DNA of 9,257 nucleotides from Verrucomicrobiota bacterium (GTDB taxonomy: Bacteria > Verrucomicrobiota > Verrucomicrobiia > Limisphaerales > SXQI01), in NCBI GenBank assembly GCA_008933045.1, contig WBXJ01000118.1, positions 1-9,257 of the forward strand. Direction: 5' to 3'. Positions 1-4,963 of the stretch are shown here, in pieces. Position numbers and translations under genes: made by a program. The notes beneath the pieces are model-generated. The model had not been told where the DNA came from. It worked only from the letters and a program-made list of their open reading frames with translations, and did not search any database. Each line of letters starts with the position of its first letter. Position 1 is the first letter of the stretch.

Positions 1-2
1 AT

Positions 3-938
3 GTGCAGAAAGCGCATGACCTGAGCACCACCGATTTTTTGCTGAACATCATTCCAGCAACGTTCAGCGGGGCTTTTGTCACCGGGGACCTGTTGCAGGT
101 GCTTTTCCTTGCGATTCTCACGGGGTTTTCAATCACGTTTCTTGGACCGACAGGGGTGCCTGTGCTAAAGGCGGTTGATGCGGTTTCGCGCATATTTTTT
201 GGCATGATGGGGGTCATTGTTAAATTCGCCCCACTAGGAGCGTTGGGAGCCATGGCGTTTACCGTAGGCAGTTTTGGATTAGCGTCGTTGCAAAAGCTTT
301 TGGCTTTGATGGCGGCTTTTTATCTGACTTCCGGAGCCTTCGTCATTGTTGTCTTAGGATCGATCGGGATGCTGTGCGGTTTTTCAATCTTTAGGTTTCT
401 ACTCTATATCAAAGATGAGTTGCTGCTGGTGCTCGGCACGAGTTCTTCAGAAACAGCGTTGCCAAGCCTCATGGACAAAATGCGCCGGCTGGGGTGCTCC
501 CGTTCGACTGTCGGGTTGGTAATTCCTACGGGCTACAGTTTCAACCTCGACGGGACGAATATCTACATGACGATGGCCGCCGTTTTCTTGGCGCAAGCGA
601 CCAATACGCCGCTCGACTTTCGGCACCAAATAGGTCTGCTGCTCGTCGCGATGCTAACATCCAAGGGCTCGAGTGGTGTGACGGGAGCTGGCTTTGTGAC
701 GCTGGCTGCGACCCTGGCCGCCGTGCCCTCGATCCCGATCCAATCCCTGGCACTCTTACTAGGAATCGACCGTTTTATGAGCGAGTGCCGGGCCTTGACG
801 AATCTCGTAGGAAACGGAGTTGCCACCCTCGTGATCAGCCGATGGGAAGGCGAGATCAGTGGGGAAAAGTTGCGAGATCAATTAAACATGGAGAATATTT
901 CCCGCACTCAAACGGCGCCCACCGACCCACTAAGCTAA
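3..938 (+). CDS. dctA: C4-dicarboxylate symporter DctA, 5'-truncated by window edge
   Basis: This is the C-terminal two-thirds of a dicarboxylate/amino acid:cation symporter of the glutamate-transporter (SDF/DAACS) fold. It is an inner-membrane protein that takes up succinate, fumarate or malate with protons or Na+. From memory it aligns with E. coli DctA along its whole length. Diagnostic motifs are GTSSSETALP (residues 145-154 of this fragment, the serine-rich re-entrant hairpin), PTGYSFNLDGT (175-185, substrate/cation site) and, near the C-terminus, SKGSSGVTGAGF followed by LGIDRFMSECRALTNLVGNG. Hydrophobic segments alternate as expected for the family. DctA is usually about 420-440 residues, so roughly the first 110-120 are missing. 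The GTG at position 3 is an internal codon, not the real start. The gene ends 164 bp before the next one and its product is functionally unlike the secreted proteins downstream, so it is probably a separate unit. The family is certain. DctA rather than a GltP-like paralogue is very likely. Confidence 0.93.
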   Translation: MQKAHDLSTTDFLLNIIPATFSGAFVTGDLLQVLFLAILTGFSITFLGPTGVPVLKAVDAVSRIFFGMMGVIVKFAPLGALGAMAFTVGSFGLASLQKLLALMAAFYLTSGAFVIVVLGSIGMLCGFSIFRFLLYIKDELLLVLGTSSSETALPSLMDKMRRLGCSRSTVGLVIPTGYSFNLDGTNIYMTMAAVFLAQATNTPLDFRHQIGLLLVAMLTSKGSSGVTGAGFVTLAATLAAVPSIPIQSLALLLGIDRFMSECRALTNLVGNGVATLVISRWEGEISGEKLRDQLNMENISRTQTAPTDPLS

Positions 939-998
939 ACACGGCCCCGACAATTTCGGAGGAAAATAAGCAACAATTGAGATTGAGGCGTGTTTGTC

Positions 999-1189
999 GT
1001 GAATTGAAAGGGCAATAACTCAGATAGGAGTGTAACCATCCCGACCAGCGTGACGTCCATGTGTTTGTGGTAGATTGAAAGGGTAATAACTCAGATCGTA
1101 TTATGATGAACACAAAGTACACATGGTTTGCAGTAGTACTCAGTGTCGCGACTTTTATGGCAACAGCGCAGGATCAGAATCCTCCGCGT
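999..1189 (+). repeat. Long direct repeat, copy 1 (upstream region plus signal-peptide codons)
   Basis: This 191-bp block is repeated without gaps at 2418-2608, exactly 1419 bp downstream, with 8 mismatches by eye (about 96% identity). The first 104 bp are non-coding (3 mismatches). The last 87 bp encode the start codon, signal peptide and first mature residues of the propeller gene (5 mismatches, 4 of them changing an amino acid). Similarity stops abruptly after the CCTCCGCGT/AAGG stretch, where the two mature proteins diverge completely. The block sits between the dctA stop and the propeller gene, so it should contain that gene's promoter and 5' leader. Confidence 0.95.
1003..1096 (+). promoter_or_regulatory. 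Pair of 23-bp direct repeats upstream of the propeller gene
   Basis: Two copies of a 23-bp element beginning ATTGAAAGGGYAATAACT and ending CAGAT lie at 1003-1025 and 1074-1096, 71 bp apart, on the same face and in the same orientation. The similarity extends leftward (990-1025 against 1061-1096, about 32 of 36 matching). The downstream copy ends only 6 bp before the ATG at 1103. The same pair recurs in front of the EF-hand gene. Two evenly spaced same-direction sites just upstream of a start codon suit a regulator-binding site or a duplicated promoter element. I cannot assign a -10 box with confidence, so the regulatory role is inference. Confidence 0.45.
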
Positions 1190-2437
1190 CAAGGCGCTGA
1201 TTGGTCGCGATTCCGGGGACCGAATGGCCAAGGAAGCTCCCCCGATACGACCCCGCCCACAGTTTGGAGTGATTCGCAGAATCTGAAATGGCGAACGGTT
1301 TTGCCGGCACCGGGGACCTCCAGCCCGATCCTTGTCGGACAAAAGATTTTTGTGACCGCGTGGACGAACGCGACTAGTTCGTCGGGTCTGCAACGGCACT
1401 TGATTTGCCTCGACCAAAAAACAGGGAGCATTTTATGGAATAAAACAATTAAGGCCCAAGGTAGTGCAGACCGTTACGAGCAGTTTTTGCAGGATCATGG
1501 TTTTGCGAGCCATACTCCTGTCAGCGATGGTGAGCGTGTGTATGTGTATTTTGGGAAAGGGGGTGCTCTGGCCTTCGATCTCGACGGGAAAGAGCTTTGG
1601 CATATTAGTCTCGGGACTGAGGCCAATGCGAAGAATTGGGGTTCTGCTTCCAGTCCGATAGTTCACAAAGATTTGGTTATTATCAATGCTTCCGAGGAAA
1701 GCCATCGCGTTTATGCTCTCGACAAAAAGACCGGGAAGGAAATCTGGAAAGCCGAAGGTGCGGCACTGGCTTATGCGTTTGGAACCCCTGTGATCTCGGA
1801 ACAAGGAGGCCAGACGGACCTTTTGCTTTCTCTCCCCAACGAACTTTGGGCCATGAACCCCGACACGGGAAAGCTGAAGTGGTTTGCTCAGACGGGATTA
1901 CCCGGCAATATTTCACCGAGCGTGGTGGTGGGCGATGGCGTGGCGTATGCGTTTGGAGGGTTTCCTCGATTGGGTGCGATGGCCGTGACATTGGGTGGCA
2001 AAGGGGATGTGACTCAGTCAAATATCGTTTGGACGAGTAACAACAGCACTTATGTGCCAACGCCGGTGCTCCATGAAGGTCGCATTTATTTTGCGAGTGA
2101 CGCCGGTTTTGCGACGTGCTTAGACGCCAAAACGGGTGCGCTAATTTTTCGTGAGCGATTGTCAGGAGCTTCTGCATCGGGGCGAGGTGGAAAACCATTC
2201 TACGCTTCGTCGGTCTTGGCCAACGGGCATGTGTATGCCACGAGCAGGCGCAATGGCACCTTTGTTTTCGCAGCTCAACCTGAATTCAAACTCGTTGCCC
2301 AAAACAAACTGGCAGATGACGACACCGACTTTAACGCCACTCCTGCGCTTGCGGGCCGGCAACTTTTTTTACGTTCCAACCGGGCACTTTATTGTTTCGA
2401 AACAGTCCAACCTGCGGGTGAATTGAAAGGGCAATAA
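1103..2437 (+). CDS. Secreted PQQ-like beta-propeller repeat protein
   Basis: This is a 444-residue exported protein of the PQQ-like/BamB-type WD40-like beta-propeller superfamily, as found in large paralogous sets in Planctomycetes and Verrucomicrobia. A signal peptide is clear: MMNTKY, then a hydrophobic core to about residue 19 and an ATA|Q cleavage site near residue 22. The mature part opens with RFRGPNG (36-42), the family's typical N-terminal motif. Propeller blades show as repeated D-x-x-TGK-x-x-W units: about 103-114 (TGSILW), 159-166 (DLDGKELW), 207-215 (DKKTGKEIW), about 251-262 (TGKLKW) and about 339-352 (TGALIF). No enzyme signature of a true quinoprotein dehydrogenase is visible, so a binding or scaffold role is as likely as catalysis. 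The natural family end (LFLRSNRALYCFE) is present. The last residues, ELKGQ and stop, are encoded inside the downstream long repeat. The ATG at 1103 is followed by a second ATG and has no good Shine-Dalgarno sequence. It heads a rightward run of four secreted-protein genes. Confidence 0.88.
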   Translation: MMNTKYTWFAVVLSVATFMATAQDQNPPRQGADWSRFRGPNGQGSSPDTTPPTVWSDSQNLKWRTVLPAPGTSSPILVGQKIFVTAWTNATSSSGLQRHLICLDQKTGSILWNKTIKAQGSADRYEQFLQDHGFASHTPVSDGERVYVYFGKGGALAFDLDGKELWHISLGTEANAKNWGSASSPIVHKDLVIINASEESHRVYALDKKTGKEIWKAEGAALAYAFGTPVISEQGGQTDLLLSLPNELWAMNPDTGKLKWFAQTGLPGNISPSVVVGDGVAYAFGGFPRLGAMAVTLGGKGDVTQSNIVWTSNNSTYVPTPVLHEGRIYFASDAGFATCLDAKTGALIFRERLSGASASGRGGKPFYASSVLANGHVYATSRRNGTFVFAAQPEFKLVAQNKLADDDTDFNATPALAGRQLFLRSNRALYCFETVQPAGELKGQ

Positions 2438-2608
2438 CTTAGATACGAGTGTAACCATTCCGACCAGCGTGACGTCCATGTGTTTGTGGTAGATTGAAAG
2501 GGTAATAACTCAGATCGTATTATGATGAACACAAAGTACAGATGGTTTGCAGTGGCACTCAGTGCCGCGACTTTTATGGCAACAGCGCAGGATAAGAATC
2601 CTCCGCGT
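2418..2608 (+). repeat. Long direct repeat, copy 2 (upstream region plus signal-peptide codons)
   Basis: This is the second copy of the 191-bp block at 999-1189, 1419 bp downstream and in the same orientation. Its first 20 bp overlap the 3' end and stop codon of the propeller gene. It then runs through the 84-bp intergenic gap and into the signal peptide of the EF-hand gene, in the same reading frame as copy 1. The left junction falls inside the first 23-bp element's extended homology: copy 1 continues leftward as a GTGTTTGTCGT tract, whereas copy 2 abuts propeller coding sequence. Confidence 0.95.
2422..2515 (+). promoter_or_regulatory. Pair of 23-bp direct repeats upstream of the EF-hand gene
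   Basis: These are copies of the 23-bp element at 2422-2444 (one C-to-T change) and 2493-2515, again 71 bp apart and ending 6 bp before the ATG at 2522. The first copy spans the TAA stop of the propeller gene (2435-2437). If the element is a regulator site or promoter part, the EF-hand gene and its downstream neighbours could be transcribed both from here and by read-through from the propeller gene. This is inferred only from the conserved position. Confidence 0.42.
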
Positions 2609-3187
2609 GAAGGAGGCCGTCCTCCCCGACGCGAGGAGCCTGCGAGAGGTGCCGGTGGATCCCACCTGATTCCTCCACCCGCAATGGAAGCACTCAACCT
2701 CAGCAAAGAACAACAGCAGCAACTCGAAAAGTTGGAAAACGATACCAAGTCGAATTTGGAAAAAATCCTGACGCCCGAACAGGCTCAACAGTTGCGGCGG
2801 ATGAGGTCTGGGAGGAATGAGGGCCCAGGCGATCAACGGGGTGGCCCTAGACCTCAAGGCGGCGGTCCAGACGATCAACGAGGTGGCCCTAGACCTCAAG
2901 GCGGTGGTCCAGACGATCAACGGGGTGGGCCTCGAGGACAAGGTGTTGTCATGCCGATCATTGCTGCAATCGACCTGAACAAAGATGGTATCCTTGACAA
3001 TACCGAAATCGAACAAGCGAGACAGTCATTGAAAAAGCTCGATACAAACGGTGACGGAAAAATTACTCCCGACGAGTACCGCGGGCAGCGACGGGGTGGG
3101 CCTGATGGCCCCGGACGAGAAGGTGCCGGATCGGTACGACCACGTGGCGAAGAGCAAGGTCGTCCCCAACGTCCCCCGCTTCAGTAA
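2522..3187 (+). CDS. Secreted EF-hand protein with Spy/CpxP-like helices and Gly/Pro-rich tandem repeat
   Basis: A 221-residue exported protein. Residues 1-25 are nearly identical to the leader of the propeller gene (MMNTKY start, cleavage at ATA|Q near 22), although the mature parts are unrelated. Residues about 55-95 form Gln/Lys/Glu-rich helices with NLSKEQQQQL and LTPEQAQQL. These are LTxxQ-like motifs as in Spy/CpxP periplasmic proteins. Residues about 100-141 are a Gly/Pro/Arg/Gln-rich segment made of a 14-residue tandem repeat (DQRGGPRPQGGGPD). Two canonical EF-hand loops follow: DLNKDGILDNTE (151-162) and DTNGDGKITPDE (174-185), with all Ca2+-coordinating positions filled. The tail is again Gly/Arg/Pro-rich. 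Small EF-hand proteins of this type are common in the PVC group and most have no known role, so calcium binding is likely but function is unknown. The gene ends 39 bp before the YHYH gene and is probably co-transcribed with it. Confidence 0.88.
   Translation: MMNTKYRWFAVALSAATFMATAQDKNPPREGGRPPRREEPARGAGGSHLIPPPAMEALNLSKEQQQQLEKLENDTKSNLEKILTPEQAQQLRRMRSGRNEGPGDQRGGPRPQGGGPDDQRGGPRPQGGGPDDQRGGPRGQGVVMPIIAAIDLNKDGILDNTEIEQARQSLKKLDTNGDGKITPDEYRGQRRGGPDGPGREGAGSVRPRGEEQGRPQRPPLQ
2820..2944 (+). repeat. 42-bp in-frame tandem repeat (about 2.7 units)
   Basis: A GATCAACGRGGTGGCCCTAG-type unit starts at 2831, 2873 and 2915, an exact 42-bp period that encodes 14 residues per unit. The first two units are almost identical at DNA level. 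The third diverges after about 15 bp, and a partial unit end precedes the first. The near-identity suggests recent slippage, and copy number may vary between strains. It forms the flexible segment between the helical part and the EF-hands of the EF-hand protein. Confidence 0.9.
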
Positions 3188-3226
3188 GTGATCAAAATCC
3201 GACAAACTTAGAATCGAATAAACACA

Positions 3227-4963
3227 TTGCAACAAATCCTAAGGTTGTCGGTTATCGGTATTCTGTTCAACATTTCGCAGACATTTGGGAGTGATGCGCG
3301 AATTGATTCTTGGATAACCGACCACTCGGGTCGCTATGGGCGACTTTACCTGACCGCAGCGGCGCAAGTAGCGGGCAGTTCCTCGACCACGTGGAGCAAC
3401 GGGACTCAAACGCAAGCCCTGCCTGCATACTCGGGTGTTCAGGAGTTGTATTCCTCGGCCGACTGGGTCTATTTGCGAACAACAGGGCTCGGGATCCACA
3501 CGATGGGACCGTGGCCCAGAACTTTTCCGAACCTACCTGCCAACCAGCACGCCTTTTATCGGATCCCACGTGTGGCCACTGTGCCGAGCACAAAAACACT
3601 CACAGGGCTTGGAACGATTGGTTATTTTGTAGACGGTGTCGCGATGTTTGATTCGCGCGATGGGTTTGTTTGGAACGGAACCAGCGAAGGGAATGGCAAC
3701 GGCTATTGGAATCGCGATGCTTATGTGAATGAAGGGCCGACCTTCGACCCTGCCTACGCGCATCAGGAAAACAGGGGGACCTATCATTACCACGCGAACC
3801 CGATCGCACTCCGCCACTTGCTCGGGGATCATGTGGACTTCGACTCAAGTACAAAAACGTATTCTGAAACGTCAATGGCAGTCGTTCAACATTCACCGAT
3901 CTTAGGGTGGGTGCGCGATGGTTTTCCTATTTATGGGCCTTACGGATATTCGGAGGCAACGAGTGCCGGAAGCGGTGTGCGACGAATGCTCACTGGTTTC
4001 CAATTGAGAAACGGACAACGTGGCACGGATAATCTAACGACCTCGGGCCGTACCTCGATTCCAGCGTGGGCGGTTCGCGAATACGGGGTCAGTGCCAGCC
4101 AGAGCGGCCCTTCCGTCTCGACGACCTATCCGCTCGGTCGGTATATGGAGGACAACGCTTTCCTTGGTGACATCGGCAGCAAACAAGGGACGGATTTCGA
4201 TCTGGATGAATACAACGGTCGCTATGGTGTCACCCCGGAATTTCCCAACGGTACCTACGCCTATTTTGTGAGTATTGCTGCCGACGGGAAACCTGTCTTC
4301 CCCTACAATATCGGACGAGCTTTCTATGGTAACCCCACAGGTGCAGCCGTCACTGCATTAGCCGAAGCGGTCACGACGAATTTTGTTGGTGGAGCGAAAA
4401 CGCCTCTGGTTGCCGACATCCCAACGCTCGCTAATCAGGAGGTGACCTTGGTGTGGAGTGGCTTGGAAGGAGGAACTTACCGGATCGATGCGTCACAAAA
4501 TCTTACCGATTGGTCAACGCTCACCGCCAACGTGATTCCCACAGGCAATCTGATCGCGCAGACGACCAGCGTGACGGGGAAGCAGTCGTTCTTTCGCCTC
4601 GCTCAAACAGGGTTGGCAGATTACGACTCGGTCACTAACAATGCGAATCAGGGCGGCGGCAATCCGCCGGGGGGCCCAGCACTCACGAGCGTCACTCCAA
4701 ACACAGGCGTTCGTGGAACTACCGTCGTGCTGACCATAGTTCTCGGTGGCATGGCTCCTCCGGCTAACGTCAGTCCCACTTCCGCAACCGTGGGTTCAAT
4801 CGTGGGTAGCAACCTCTCGCGAAATGGCACCAGTGTGACGTCGAGTTTTGTGATTCCCGCTAACGCGACACCAGGTGCGGTGACGGTGAGTGTCGTGTTT
4901 CCGGGACCGCCGGGCATGGGGAACGTGACATTTGCGATTGCCAACGGTTTTACAATTCTCTAA
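3227..4963 (+). CDS. Secreted YHYH-domain protein with C-terminal beta modules
   Basis: A 578-residue exported protein of the YHYH family, named for its YHYH motif (here residues 186-189, in GTYHYHAN). The second family hallmark is DGFPIYGPYGY (231-241). The YHYH domain covers roughly residues 60-320. A module with VTLVWSGLEGGTYRIDAS (about 395-465) follows, of the kind found near the C-terminus of many verrucomicrobial secreted proteins. Then come a Gly/Pro linker and an IPT/TIG-like Ig domain opening TSVTPNTG (about 483-578). The YHYH domain's biochemical role is not established, although the His-rich motif suggests metal binding. An in-frame TAG at 3209-3211 rules out starts further upstream. 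The first usable start is TTG at 3227, giving a hydrophobic signal peptide (core about 7-16) with cleavage near residues 21-24. TTG at 3245 is a poorer alternative. No Shine-Dalgarno sequence is visible. The 3' end overlaps or abuts the MbnP-MbnH gene, so the two are probably translationally coupled. Confidence 0.87.
   Translation: MQQILRLSVIGILFNISQTFGSDARIDSWITDHSGRYGRLYLTAAAQVAGSSSTTWSNGTQTQALPAYSGVQELYSSADWVYLRTTGLGIHTMGPWPRTFPNLPANQHAFYRIPRVATVPSTKTLTGLGTIGYFVDGVAMFDSRDGFVWNGTSEGNGNGYWNRDAYVNEGPTFDPAYAHQENRGTYHYHANPIALRHLLGDHVDFDSSTKTYSETSMAVVQHSPILGWVRDGFPIYGPYGYSEATSAGSGVRRMLTGFQLRNGQRGTDNLTTSGRTSIPAWAVREYGVSASQSGPSVSTTYPLGRYMEDNAFLGDIGSKQGTDFDLDEYNGRYGVTPEFPNGTYAYFVSIAADGKPVFPYNIGRAFYGNPTGAAVTALAEAVTTNFVGGAKTPLVADIPTLANQEVTLVWSGLEGGTYRIDASQNLTDWSTLTANVIPTGNLIAQTTSVTGKQSFFRLAQTGLADYDSVTNNANQGGGNPPGGPALTSVTPNTGVRGTTVVLTIVLGGMAPPANVSPTSATVGSIVGSNLSRNGTSVTSSFVIPANATPGAVTVSVVFPGPPGMGNVTFAIANGFTIL

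Noticed and set aside
947..962. CCGA...TCGG inverted repeat after dctA as a terminator
   Set aside because: The stem is only 4 bp and no T-run follows.
494..1018. 174-codon + strand open frame inside dctA, ending in ELKGQ like the propeller gene
   Set aside because: It overlaps the clearly conserved DctA frame and has no recognisable protein features. The shared ending comes only from the long repeat containing a stop in that frame.
1075..1104. TTGAAA (1075-1080) and TATTAT (1099-1104) with an 18-bp spacer as a sigma-70 promoter
   Set aside because: The -10 would overlap the start codon at 1103, so transcription would begin inside the gene. It could not drive the annotated start.
1003..2515. 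CRISPR-like array from the repeated 23-bp elements
   Set aside because: There are only two units per locus, the 48-bp interval between them is the same in both loci, and no cas gene is present.
999..2608. Insertion sequence or composite transposon bounded by the 191-bp repeats
   Set aside because: There is no transposase, terminal inverted repeat or target-site duplication. The repeats encode functional leaders of the genes they precede.
2510..3016. 168-codon - strand open frame opposite the EF-hand gene
   Set aside because: It mirrors the 42-bp tandem repeat as a low-complexity Arg/Leu/Thr sequence and is antisense to a well-supported gene with signal peptide and EF-hands.
3203..3220. Third, decayed copy of the upstream element before the YHYH gene (ACTTAGAATCGAAT against ACTTAGATACGAGT)
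   Set aside because: Only about 11 of 14 bases match in an AT-rich gap, with no flanking similarity. Chance is sufficient.
4564..4576. 13-bp identity (GACCAGCGTGACG) with the middle of the long repeat
   Set aside because: It lies in a conserved coding frame of the YHYH protein with no flanking match, so it is probably coincidence.
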